From contig JAEUBA010000040.1 in assembly GCA_018257865.1 (NCBI GenBank), forward strand, positions 124,001 through 188,000: a stretch of DNA of 64,000 bases, written 5' to 3'. Under the pieces are notes generated by a model that worked only from the letters and a program-made list of their open reading frames with translations, ran no database searches and was not told the origin of the DNA. Positions 11,216 through 23,007 of the stretch are shown here, one piece after another (the first letter of the stretch is position 1; every line of letters starts with the position of its first letter). Origin of the DNA: Stereocaulon alpinum. Lineage: Eukaryota; Ascomycota; Lecanoromycetes; Lecanorales; Stereocaulaceae. The translations under genes were made by a program, and so were the position numbers.

Positions 11216-11420
11216 TTTGAATAAAAGAAACGAATTAGAAGCGGTAGTCTTAAATTCAAAGAATCTGACTAGGAACGTTGCTGTGGCCCCTTTTACTGCC
11301 CCTAGGGCAGATGTTTGAAGTTCTAGTCAATAAATATGAATGAACAAGAAGGGAGTATTCACCAAAGGTTATGTTAATATAACACAGATCTAGCTTCCTC
11401 GTCATCGATTCCTATATCAA
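11216..11420 (-). pseudogene. Decayed second copy of the H3-like gene
   Basis: Nucleotides 11220..11310 match 10570..10660 of the histone-like gene at most positions (shared blocks such as AGAATCT and GATAGTCTTA-like runs). On the minus strand they encode QTSALGAV and FLVRFFE, equivalent to RSALGAI and FMTRFFE. A GT-AG intron (GTGAATAC..TTGACTAG) precedes the alpha2 piece. At the donor after FFE the GTAAG of the intact copy reads TTAAG here, so splicing to an alpha3 exon would fail, and no alpha3 exon follows. This is a truncated tandem duplicate. Confidence 0.55.
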
Positions 11421-11600
11421 ATTCGTCGGACCGGGGGTATAATTATGTATACATATAATAATCGGTATCAAAAACTGTTGTCCATTTAACGGGGATGTCG
11501 TTGATCCCTCCTAGGCATAGCATGGAAGTGGTCAATACTGTGACCAGCGCGTAATACACGTTGAGAGGCGGTAAGATAGCTCGTGTCAGTCTTGCTAGTC

Positions 11601-12005
11601 CTAGTGGTAGCCACTTCCTTGCAATGAGAATGAGTATGCTCGATAGCCTGAAGAGTGTGGACTCCAAGCATCGACCAAGTGAAGACAAGACATGGTGATC
11701 GAGGCTTTCGGGAAACTATCTCTGTCTTCGTCCTTGTTATGTAGGACTCCTACATATAGCAAATGATCCTTGGATTGGCTTGACAACTCACGTCCCTCTG
11801 GGGTGTTCTTTGATTTCATAAATCGTCCAGTCACGATGTCGTGTTTGTCTTTAGTTTGCTTCGGGGCTCGTTGTCTCGCTCCATTTGCTCCAAAGACCTC
11901 AGGCATCTCTTCTCTCAGTCTGAACTTCTGTATGTTATTATCCCTGAGCATGGGCCGTAAGATCTCATCCGACCAAATATACCCATCTCCACTGGCATTT
12001 TTCAC
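11601..12005 (-). CDS. Hypothetical exon, uncharacterised
   Basis: A 134-codon minus-strand frame opens with GTG at 12005, with AAG GTG upstream and no ATG. It contains GDGYIWSDEILRPMLRDNN, REEMPEVFGANGARQ and KDKHDIVTGRFMKSKN. The amino-acid balance looks like coding sequence in the first 90 residues and less so afterwards. No family recognised. It may be one exon of a larger or decayed gene. Confidence 0.3.
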   Translation of the reverse strand: MKNASGDGYIWSDEILRPMLRDNNIQKFRLREEMPEVFGANGARQRAPKQTKDKHDIVTGRFMKSKNTPEGRELSSQSKDHLLYVGVLHNKDEDRDSFPKASITMSCLHLVDAWSPHSSGYRAYSFSLQGSGYH

Positions 12006-15000
12006 CTTTCCCAGGTGATAGCGTTATAACGGGTCTGGAAGAGCGTGTAAACAAAGTAGATAATGGTGTGGGGTGTTCTAAGAGTGTTGTTAACCAAGCA
12101 AGCAGTGAGGTGAAGTGTATCTGGTGGTCTATATATGTTTAGCATCGTGATGTAAGATAAGCATATTCTGTAGTAGATGTTGTACGCTTCTGCTTAGTAG
12201 ACACCGATAAGAGTCAGTCCCTTAGCGGAAGAAAATCAATGTCTCGACTGCTCTCCACAACGGACCAAAGGTATGGGGCGTACGCCAGCAAAGTGTCTAA
12301 GTGATATTTGTGTGAATTCAGCTCCATTCTAGAAGCTCACGAGTCAAAAGACGGCTCTCCTCTCTGTATCATCATATTTCGTTTCAGTGGATCTGTTTTA
12401 GATAGCACGAGATGACGCGTGCGGGCCCACTAGGCTCATGCTTGTCTAGTACGCGGTTGCAGAGGCTCAAAAGTGGGGTTTCAGTTTCGCTGCAGTTTGC
12501 GGTAAAGGAGTGAATAGCCCTGTTATTGACGACTCGGCTATGAATGGAGAGGTCATAGTGAAAGACGGTTGGAAGTGGATCGGCTCTGGCTCCTCATCTG
12601 ATAGGAGACCGGGGCATGAATTTGCAGGCAGCAGCAAGCGCGAAACAGGCGAAGGGTGGCGAACAGCGAATACGGTACCAGAACAGGCCTCTTAGGAAGC
12701 TAACTTTTAAGGATAGATATAAGATATATAAATCTCTCGTCTAAACTTTCTTCTCGACTTAAGTTGGCAGGAACGAAAACGTTGGCTTCCCAGATACTGG
12801 ATCCCGAGATTCAATTCTAACAGGCGATATAATGGCTCACTGGATTTCTTTGAGTGGGACGCCATGCTGATGGTGGTCTTGGTGACACATGTTTTGCACT
12901 GTTGAGATAAAGTACCTAGCGAACAATGGTTGTGGTATCTAGTCATGAATCGGGTCCTCCGTACGCTTGGAAGTAGGATTTTTGAACCATGGATAATGTT
13001 TGATATGGTCCTAGCAATTGTGCGATCGACCGTCGGCTCTTGTGCATTGGCAGACAATGTGCAAAGGGATCCTCCAGGAGTGAGAGCCACGAATTCATGG
13101 ATCCAGATATCGTCTGTCGCGCCGTATTGGTGACTGGTCTAGCTGCCTCTAGCTTATTCAATCGAACTTCAATCTACCTCTCTAGATAGGTCTCATAGAC
13201 ATGTGCCTTCTCACATGCATGCTCGATCTCAGTTCGTGTAGAGCTCTTCTACTCGAACCGATCTTTGCTTCAAATGTGACGGTAACAGCATCAGATAGCG
13301 TGTCCTCGGAGGAGTATTCTTCGAAATCGAGAGGATTGCTATGTGGTTTGCTATTGCCTTCCCAGTCAAATTATGAAAGCAGTACTGGGATGACAATAGC
13401 CGATAGATCGTCTGAATGTCTGGAACTCAGGATCAGATATTCCAATAGACAGTACACATTACGAAAGATAACAAGAGGTCGCCCTCAGCATCGACAGCAG
13501 AGAGACCGGCTCGACTCCTGTTGCTCTATGACCATTCAAACCCCTCTACGACGCTCTGCCTCCTTGATATTGTACCTAGGTACCGCCACAAATAGTCAAT
13601 AATGTTCTGAGGATGACAGTCGAGTAGTTTTGCCAAAGAAGATCGCTCCTCCCCTCTCTAGCGGGTTTGCTCGTGCGAAATGGATTTCGAGTCCAAATTT
13701 TGTTTGATATTTCATTCAGATTGGATGTGCGGGTCTGCAATCTCACTGTATGCCTGAAGCTGGAAGCACGGTTAGGGGCGGATGGAGTTCACATCAATAA
13801 GATGTGTCTGGAAGTGGTCATATCGTATTAAGATTGGCTTCAGGTAAGGAACAATGGCATGAAACTTCTCTGTCATTGGCTTGCGTCTGACCGAGCTCTC
13901 GTCGCGAATTGGCTTCTTAAGGGCGAAGGTAGACTTACAGCAAGATGTACTGCGTTATGAAAGCGTCTATGTTATTGGCATGCGCGGCATCCTCTAGTAC
14001 GATCTTTTTAAGGGCGTTGTGGATCGCGAGGTTGTCCGGAGGCTTGGGTCTAATAGCAAGATGATCGGTGGTAAGCCGGGAGGAAATAACTAGACGAATC
14101 TTCTATCCTAGTTGTAGTCTCTGCATCTCAGTATCTTTCTGCATGGTATGCGTCGAAAATAATGAGGACCTGATGATGATAATATTATTCACGCTAGTGG
14201 TATTTGTGTGAACCCCATTAATCTCGACTGGTGAAAGGCTTGTCTGCTCGCGTGTTTTGGTGGTTTGTGACTTTATCTAACTTTGCACTGGATTCCGTGG
14301 ATTCTGGGTTAGAGAAAGCCTATGCACGCTTGAGATTCACATGCTTGAGTCTCGATGTGCACTTGATTGCAACAGAGCATCCAAGCCGGACAGATCTCCA
14401 TCTTCACGGACTGAAATTCTATACCAAAAGACTGGTTGGTATTGGACATAGCAAAGAGGTGAAGTGATGTGAAATGAATGAAGCCAAGACAAGTGAAAGC
14501 TGAGAGCCTCGAAAGGCTTCGCTAAACGACATAGGATTTAGAGTGTAGAGCCGCCGTAACAGGATCAGACGCCACACTGAGCGATCCTTAAGATCGTAAC
14601 AGACTTGTTCGGCGTGGCGACCCTATTTGCAAGGGGAAATTATTGGCGCATTTGATTGTGGAAAGTGCGATTTCTCTCCACCAATTCTTCAATGAGCCAC
14701 CATATATAGGTTGTTCAATACCGAGGATACCGCAAGCGACATACGCGTATTGGTATGAGAACCTCCCCTCAGGACTTTCTGAACCTCATTGGTTCATATT
14801 GCAAAACGTGAAGATTGACTTATCCAGCATCATGCTCTGTGACTTGGTCAGGTTACCACAAAACTGCGTCATGGTGTCCATGCTTGTCGCAATATATACA
14901 TGTCAACTGATGGCTTAAGTTTGTACGCCGTACGTGAGCAATGTGATATCGTGAATAAATATTGGAGCAATAGTCGATGATAGCGGTATAAGCATAAAAA

Positions 15001-16864
15001 TTGATCACCCAAATATCCCAATATTCTAGAGATGAGGGCGATAGGTTGGCCAACACGAGCAACCTTGTTATTGTACTTAAGTCCGTAGTAACGTAGCTGA
15101 CGTCCACAATAGGGCAATGATTACTAAAGGCAATCCCCGGTCTCACATTCAATGGCATAATTCTCCCATCTTTCGTATTCAGCCATCGACACACGCTTCC
15201 TTGCCTGTGAACCCGGAGATGCTGCTTGTCTATAAGCTTCTTCAGTTATGTTGATGTGGCAAGACACATAGGCGATCTCCATAATGAATGAAGTTCTAGT
15301 CTTTCACTTGTACAGGTTGCATTTCGACTTGGTACGCCAACCACCGACACGACATTCGTTGTGTTAGCTTTATACTAATCTTGACCACTGTTGCCTGCCT
15401 GTAGGTTTGAAGTGCGACTCTCTGTTCGTTGTTCATTTGTACCAAGACACCCTTGATCGTAAGCTCTGGTACCCGAATGAGCTCTGGTCACCTAGGGTCT
15501 GTTGACGCAACCTCAAAACTTTTCGGCATCATGCTTAGTGTTGAGGAGTGGTTTGGATTTCATTTCCGCAGTTAGCCCGTGATTCAACTTTAGCGATTTT
15601 CCTGGCCATCCACAAACGAATGAGCCGATGAGCAACGATAGTCGTTGCCCCAGAAGAACTCTCAGCAGGCGTCTTCATGTATGATCGTTGGTAAGATCAA
15701 GCCCGTTGCTTGCCTCGAATACCATCATTGCGGGCTCTGTTGCAAAAGCCGACATATTGGTCCTCGCTAGATTTGATTTGGTAGAAGCGGAAAAGTGTCA
15801 GTGATGTCCAAACGAAGATGTCGGCAAGAGGAAGCATATGTGGGCACGTCAGGCAGGAGCGGAGGCGCAGCAGGCGGAGGCCCAGGAGGCGGAGGCGGCG
15901 GAGGAGCAGGCGCACGAAGGGGAGTGGGAGAGGCCGCTACGCATCCTATCAGTCAAGAACCTCGCAGACTTGATCTGTCAAGTGGTTGCTCATGAGTAGA
16001 GGAGACGAAACGCCCGTTCGGGCCACGGCGGCGGGGAGTGGTAGGCGTTGGCACTATCATCCTCGTTAGCATGCTTCTTTCGCAGTACGCACGAGTGTTC
16101 AGAGTCTGGCGGAAGGAAAGCAGCAGTTGTGGACTGCGAGGGTGGAATCTCAAGATCAACCTGCTGGCTCACCACGCTGACTCATAACACCTCAGCAAGT
16201 AAGCTGTCCTGCTGCCGCAAGGACATCCAGCTGCTGTGGCGGTACTGCCAGCAACGACACACATGAACTCGCAAGCAATGAGGGATAAGTACTTACTCTT
16301 GGTGCTGGTGCTGATGTTGTTGCTGAGGAAAGGAAGAAGAGAAGGCGGGTTTCATCTTCGATAAGCAAAACCACAAGCTACTTTCTGCACAGAGTATGCA
16401 CTGTCAGAATCCAGTCGCTTCGGAAGAAATGGCGGCCACCTACCAATGGACAGCATAAGTTGATCGTCTCCACTTGACTTTTCGAAAATCCTCTACTACC
16501 TATGCAAATTTTCTTGATAACATGGAATGTTTGAGACAGTGACAGCGATGCAAAGCTTCTCGCTGACGAGGTTAGTAAGAAGTTTCTCCCCACTTCTGCT
16601 ATACATTATCGACAATAGAAAAGTCCGAGTGGGCTATCCATTTGCTTGATGCGCTGACACTTCGAGTCTTGATCGATGCGAATAATCTCATAGGCACATA
16701 TCAGTATAATATGATTGGTGGCGACTAATGGCCATTCCCATATCGCCATTGGGATTTGACCATGTTTTAGTTTAGTAAGTTAGCCGCGAAACGCTTCTGG
16801 AGAAGTACCATACCAATCATGTCATTGATAAATGTACGAAATCGCGTGTCGGGGTCTCCGACTC
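12006..16864. other. Long gene-poor stretch
   Basis: About 4.9 kb with many short frames on both strands (for example 12707-13090 minus, 13201-13602 plus, 14643-14918 plus). None has a recognisable family, signal peptide or consistent exon structure. A GGC/GGAG-rich low-complexity block lies at 15855-15925. I see no tRNA or rRNA. Confidence 0.4.
15855..15925. repeat. GGCGGAG low-complexity block
   Basis: An imperfect GC-rich repeat of GGCGGAGGC/CAGGAG units. In one plus frame it encodes an Ala/Glu/Gln-rich helix (AEAQQAEAQEAEAAEEQ) that runs on to ILSVKNLADLICQVVAHE and a stop near 15995. That may be the end of a small coding segment, but no upstream exon is convincing. Confidence 0.5.
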
Positions 16865-19800
16865 TCAACGAATTCTCTGACCATCGCTTACTAGGATCTC
16901 CTCAGCCATAGTCAAGGTGAGAACCATGCTATCACGGCGGATAACGAATTTCGGTTCGAGGGTTTGAATGTCGATAATTGGGGGCTTCTTAAGCCTCACA
17001 TTGAGATCTGACACATCATGGAATAGGCCAACTAGTTCACCACACTGTAATCTTTCCATGTGCTGCTCGGATGACTTACCATCGCGACAGTGAAGCCCTC
17101 CTTCGCGGCATCTAGATCGTCTTTACTTGAGCTTCACGTCGCTTCGTAATCTTGTTTCAATATGTTGGCGTCCCTCCCTACTCCGAGTGGGGCTCCGAGC
17201 GAGATCTGGTGAAGTCATAGTTGAGTGATCCAGTCATCTGGAAGGGGTACCTTCCATTTTCCACCAATCTCAAGTGTCGACATCCATTCGGGTAATCTAT
17301 CAAAGGTCCTGCTTTCAGGCGTCAAATCCCCCAAAACCTCTTCAACAAACGTAGAGATGTGCATACTATCTGCCAATTGTACAGAGACGCGGGTAACTCC
17401 CTGGAAGCAGAAGCCATTTAAGGTCTTCACTGCGCCTGGATTGGTGATTGAGACCCTCTTTGGCTCCTGGGACCAATCCATTGTGAAAAGCATCATCTGG
17501 CAGGTGGCAGTGAGAGAGTGCGACACAAACGGAGCGGTTGTCGAAGGAGTAGCAGAGACCAAATATAAGGTCCATGATAGGCTTTTCGAACATTTAAGGC
17601 TGCGATGAGGGAGTCTGAAGCCGCTCTTAACAGCAATGAACAATGGGGGTTCGTAAAGTGGTGACTAGAAAGCGAAAACCTTAAAACTCCGGAGCACCAG
17701 CGAGCAGTGACTTCTGTGATGTCTTCATCTCTCTGCTCCTCGTAGACTTTGACTTTCTTTTCCATCCAAAAAATAATCACATCTTGGGAGATTATTAGTC
17801 GTAGCAGGTGAATCTCCTGTCTGATGGCAGGATAGGAGGCTGGGTCGAAAGCTGGGATAGTGTGCCCTTGTCAGTCAGCAGCCTACCTTGACCCACGATT
17901 AGCAATGTGCAGCTGACAGATGCAGTACATGTCATGCTCTCATCGACATCCTTGCGGCCATACACATATCCGGGATTCTCACTCGGCTTAGTCACAATGT
18001 GCGCGAAGTCACAAGACCAGATTCACCCCTGTTGTCCACGCCAATGCAGTACAGGACCCAAAATGAATGCTGATGGAATATGATGCTTGGACGTTCAATT
18101 GTCATTCCAGAGATAAAAGTGACAACTTATGGGGCGACCTGATGAAAGGCGTTGGGTACGGCAGTCCGAAGAGAAGACGGATGGGTTTGGAAGATACTTT
18201 GAGCCTTTCAATCGTACATGAAACTATCTCATAGACAAGCGTGTCAGGTGATTTAGACTTGGGTACTTGGGGGGCTATGGCCAAGAAGGCCTCCCCTTTC
18301 TGAGCATAGTAGAAAGCGCGACCATCAATAGTGGTACCGACAAGGGTCTCCGTCGTAGTCGCAGTAATGAGGTCGCAAGAAACTAATGAAAGAATGAGTA
18401 GCGTTGTGTCGAGTAGATCACAAGAGGCACTTGCAATGGAGATATTGGTATGGATCCTGTGACCCCCGAATGACTTTCGATGTGTTGAGCTGCCTTGTTT
18501 CCTAAAGCTGCGATTGAAGTGTTTCTCGTTTTGTGAATGCCGCGAAACGATCGACTGCGTTTTCGGACGACCCCACAAAGGAACGCAAAGGAGTGGGGTG
18601 CTAGCTCGATACTCCTGATTTTAGCTCCAACACTAAGGTATAGCGAAGTTGCTTGGGAATCTAGAGAGCCCAATGTCGACGTTCCGCATCGCGGTATTGT
18701 ACACAATCTTGGACTTGATGCTTTCACGCTGTCAATATCTGCATGTTTCAGCACAAGCATACTTGCAGGTTTGATTGTACGATCATGATGGAGACACGCT
18801 GCAAGATCTCGGAAACAGGTTCTGTTGACAGCATTGCCAGTTGAATGTTTATATTTATGTATGGGTCAAGTCTGATAGAGAAATTCTGAGAGTATATCCA
18901 GTACGGGTGGAAGTAGAAGACTAAATGGTTTCATACTCGATTTATAATTCTGTCAATTTTGCTCAGGGAATGGAGTCCTACCATTGAATACTCATACGAA
19001 CATGCTGGTGGGTCTCAAGGACTTTCGCATAGGTAGGCCTTGCGCCCACCTCGTTAGCGGTATCTCCCAGTGGATGATCGTCGACAAGACGAACTTTAGT
19101 GGGAGATCCAGCCTTCAACGACCGCTGAATGGAGATGAATCGCATGGCTGTGACCTTCACTGATTCCAATGGCCCCTTTTGGAAATTATCATCTTGCGTG
19201 AAGAACGGCGTTGGAAGCGAAAGCTCAACTTCGACCCAGCGGAGTGACTGCGGAGACTGTTCACTCCTCGCCCTGAATTGCTTCGCATCCCCTTTACACT
19301 TTGTACAGAGGCCGGTAGTGACGCTCTCACGTCTGGTTAAGGGACCTTCAAGCGTTTCATACGAACATCGTTCATATTACCCTTTCCGAGAGCAATGCAA
19401 ATTTCGTATGTAATGAAATCACCCCAGTCGTCCAGAGGATCCTTCTTGACGGCTCTGGGCCCTTCTCTTACGCTGGGAGGCCCCTTCTCGCCCTTGCTAG
19501 ACTTGAAGGTCTTGTGATGTGGAGTGATTGGCTTTGTAGCTTGAAGTTCAGCAGGCAAAGCCTTGTGGAAAATGCTTCGCTGTGCTTATTTTCTCTGCCG
19601 AACTCCTTCACCCGCCTCGGTTACAACCACTTCAATGTCCTGCCCTGCGTTTGCATGGAAATGCGTTACATCTTCCTCGTCAGCATCAACTTCCTGTCAT
19701 CCCTCTCTCAACCGTCACTCTTCCCATTGCGAGACGTTGCATGAGCATCATCACTCAATTCAATGTCGTTGGGGTCCACGGTCTTGCACAAATCCTAACC

Positions 19801-19950
19801 GTAACTTCAATGGCCTCGTTGAGGTCTGGCTGGTCTGGCGTAACAATCTTCGGAATGTCCTCGGACTGGAGGGTCTTCAGCATCTAATTCGCGATGACTC
19901 GCTGTCGCTCTTAAACAAGCGGATACCATATTTGGAAAACAAGACTGAGC
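16865..19950 (-). pseudogene. Possible decayed multi-exon gene (HET-like?)
   Basis: Several minus-strand frames in order look coding but do not join into one protein. 19740-19590: DADEEDVTHFHANAG. 19558-19340: DDWGDFITYEICIAL. 19290-18980: LCTKCKGDAKQF, then RWVEVELSLPTPFF and VRLVDDHPLGDTANEVGA. 18830-18380: a Cys/His-containing piece. 17640-17218: VQLADSMHISTFVEEVL. 17044-16865: KKPPIIDIQTLEPKFVIRRD. The CxKC start and the VEVELSLP/VRLVDD blocks remind me of the N-terminal part of fungal heterokaryon-incompatibility (HET) proteins, but I could not find the HET core. Frame breaks between the pieces suggest decay. It may be more than one gene. Confidence 0.25.
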
Positions 19951-19958
19951 ATTCTTAG

Positions 19959-20551
19959 CAGTAGATTTGTTTCCATACTCTCATTAGTCGTTAGATCTAT
20001 TCGTCCGGAGCAGCCTCCGTCGCTAGCGTGCAAGATGACCTCCTGACTTGCATTACGTTCAAGCTCACTGAAGCCACCCCACTACTTGAAATTGAGCGGA
20101 GTAGGCCCTCTTGATCCATTAGTTCTAGAATATTCTGAGATCAGTCGGCTTGCCCATGTTCATGTCCACCTTCACCTTTAGATATATTACGGTGTCGTGA
20201 TACTAGATGACGCGCTTTGGACGCGTATGGTTCGGCCACCGCCATTAGCCTCAGATATATAGACGTTCTAACCAGTATTGAGCTGGTCAGGATTGCATGC
20301 CATCATAAGGAATATCCTAGTCCATATCGGCGAAATGGTGATAGAATTATTCTCATTACCACTGTTAGCCTGTGTCCCAGGGTTCAAGACGGCTGACTAC
20401 GGTAATGACGTCGTACCATTGGTAAGCACCCTGAATAAGCGTCTCGCATAGGTAGCGTCCAATTACACTGCTGCCAAACTTTGCTTTACTCTGTCTGAGT
20501 TAAAGATGGTCGAGTCCCAGGACTCTGATAATAATTACCACCTCCTACGAC
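19959..20551. other. Intergenic
   Basis: No gene seen. This is the presumed upstream region of the MFS transporter starting at 20552. It has no clear TATA box, but a pyrimidine-rich stretch and CACCTCCTACGACTTGACC lie just before the start. Confidence 0.4.
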
Positions 20552-21958
20552 TTGACCATGTCGGGCTCACAAACAGCAACCATTGAGCTCCAACCTCGAA
20601 GCGTTGGAAGCACCCAAAAGGATGAGAGTATCAACTTAACAGACCAAGACAGCATACTCCATGCCTCACGAGTCTCCGACTCCACAGTTCCAGATGGTGG
20701 CTATGGTTGGGCCGTCGTCTTCGGCTGCAGCGTCATGACTTTCTGGTTCGTAGGCACGACCTACAGCTGGGGCATCCTTCAAGCCTCCCTCCTTCAACAG
20801 GAGCTGTCTTCGGCTACAACACTGTCATTCGTCGGTTCTGTTACAGTAGCGTCGATATCCTTCCTTGCAATCGTCAACGCGCGAGTGATCCGACTCCTTG
20901 GCGCGCGGACTACCGGACTTTTAGGCATGACACTCCTAGCCTTAGGGGAAATCCTCGCCGGCTTCTGCACGCACAACATCGGCGCGCTGTTCTTTACTGC
21001 TGGTATCATCATGGGTATAGGTGTCAGTCTTGCATTCATGGTGGTCTCAGTCACGCCGGCACAGTACTTCAGCAAGAAGCGGGGTCTCGCAAATGGGATC
21101 GTCTACGCTGGAGGCGGTCTTGGGGGCACAATCATCTCGCTGGTGATGAACAGCGTGATTGCCAAAGTTGGACCGGCGTGGACGTTCCGGATCCTGGGAC
21201 TTGCGACGTTGGCGACTGGATTACCGGCTGCTTGGTTGATTAAGGAACGTTCGCCTATACGGAGGACGACGTTTGTTGAGTGGAGGCTTTTCAGGGATTT
21301 CAAGTTTCTGGTGCTGTTTATTGCTGGTGCGGTGGCTACGTTTCCGCTCTTTGTTCCGCCATTCTTTCTACCGCTTTATAGCAATTCATTAGGTCTTTCT
21401 TCGAATGCTGGTGCTGGGCTGGTAGCTGGGTTCAACTTCTCTTCGGCTGTAGGACGATTGATTTGCGGCTTTGCGGCTGACAAACTTGGACCGCTTAATG
21501 CATTGTTCATGTCTTTGTTATTGAGTGCTGCGAGTATGCTGGTGATCTGGCCTGTCTCGAATTCACTAGGTCCGCTCATTAGTTTTGTCATCATCAACGG
21601 TGCTGCAAATGGTGGATTCTTTGCTACCATGCCGACGGTTGTCGGGACTGTATTTGGCTCAGCGAGAGTGTCGGTCGCGATGGGAATGATCGTCACAGGG
21701 TGGGCCGGAGGGTATCTGATGGTGTGCTCCTCGATTTTTGCAATCCGCGTGTTGAGATCTTGCGACCACATGTGCTAATTCTTTTCTCAGGGTGCACCAA
21801 TCGCAGGCTACCTCTTAGAGGCATACGGAGGAGAGCACAGCACGCTCATGGCGTACCATCCAGCCATGTTCTATGCCGGATCGATGGCATTGGGAGCATC
21901 AGGCATGGTGGCTTTAGTACGGCTGTACATTGACAAGAGCTTGCTCAAGAAGTTGTGA
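20552..21958 (+). CDS. MFS transporter, monocarboxylate-permease (MCT) type
   Basis: Plasma-membrane major facilitator of the fungal MCT-like group. Exon 20552..21721, intron 21722..21790 (GTGTGC donor, CTAATTCTTTTCTCAG acceptor), exon 21791..21958, giving about 445 aa. After a hydrophilic N-terminus, the MCT hallmark DGGYGWAVVFGC (about residue 48) begins TM1. The chain then shows 12 hydrophobic segments, including SVTPAQYFSKKRGLANGI in the TM4-5 region and a GRLICGFAADKLGPL loop in the second half. The intron is confirmed by the continuation into a last TM helix (APIAGYLLEAYGG). The substrate cannot be told from sequence. Related fungal proteins carry monocarboxylates, riboflavin or secondary metabolites. 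Confidence 0.88.
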
Positions 21959-22183
21959 TTGCATCAATCTATCTTCGACTTCCTAACGAATTCTGTTTAG
22001 ATTGGGATATGTATTGCACAGGGGTAGAGCTAGCACGTCTTCTTCTCTTCTCATTCCAGCATGCGATGAGCAAATGCTCAAGTCTAGAATTGAAACTCCA
22101 TCCTCCTTCCCCTTTTCGAATCTGTGATGCGCATGACTGATGTAAATGAAACACGCACGAGAACTGTTCTAACGTCGACACGC

Positions 22184-23007
22184 TTATTCCATGTTCAGGT
22201 CCCTCTCCTGGGCCTCTTCTTGCTTGATAGCCACGTGCCAGTCCTCACATTTGACCTCTTTGATGACTTCCTCGTGTGTCTCCTCGGCCTTGGCAGTTGA
22301 TAAGAAGTAGTCAACGACCCCAGTCACGTCCTCGTACTTCATTTCGACGTCCTTCTCCCCAACATCTTTAATTTCTCCCTCCTGTTCGGTCTTCACCACT
22401 CTTGACTCCTGGACTGCCGCAATAGGTTCGTCCTTCATGGCTGCGTCCTCATCACTTGGGTAAGTGAATTCCCAATCTAGATCATCTAGTGTTGAGCCCT
22501 GAACTTCCAGGTCATCGTACTCATGGAGAAAAAGGACGAGTTTAAGGTCACCGAGGCCATTGGGTTTGTGGTGGTCACCCTTTTCGATGTCAGTCTGGGT
22601 ACTTTCATAAGGGATAACAAAGAGAGCCTCACCTCGTAGAACTTCATCCATGTGACACCCGTTGATTCGCGGCCTCCGTATTGTATACAAAGGTCCCCAA
22701 AGTGGTACTGCAGACGTTCCTTGACACACATCATGTCGATCAGTCTCAGTTCCCTGCACTTGCCACTGGTGTTCAAACGTGGGGGAGGTCTCACCATTGC
22801 TCGGAGCAGGCCTGGGTCGTCCCAGCGAGCATGGAACTTGTTGTCTTCGGGTAAATCGTTGAATTGGTTGCCTATGTTGTCAGTTGGTGGGTGGGTGATG
22901 TCACGGACACCGAGAATCTGGCGTGTCTGTTGCTCCGGCCATGATAGGTTGGCCATGCAAATAGGGATTTTGTAGCGTAGACGCTTTGGTTGGTGTTTGG
23001 AGTGCAT
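22184..23007 (-). CDS. Uncharacterised protein with acidic C-terminal tail (256 aa)
   Basis: Minus-strand exon 1 23007..22633 and exon 2 22579..22184, with an intron 22632..22580 (GTGAGG, branch CTGAC, GAAAAG acceptor). Exon 1 starts MHSKHQPKRLRYKIPICM, then WDDPGLLRAMVRPPPRL, RLIDMMCVKERLQYHFGD and GVTWMKFYE. Exon 2 has DLKLVLFLHEYDDLEV, then a long Glu/Asp/Lys-rich tail. The frame also stays open upstream to 23184, but that part is Thr/His-rich and looks like 5' UTR. I do not recognise a domain. The acidic tail suggests an intracellular, perhaps nuclear, protein. It is convergent with the MFS gene. Confidence 0.6.

Noticed and set aside
20707..21243. 178-codon plus-strand frame
   Set aside because: Shadow of the MFS transporter in another frame.
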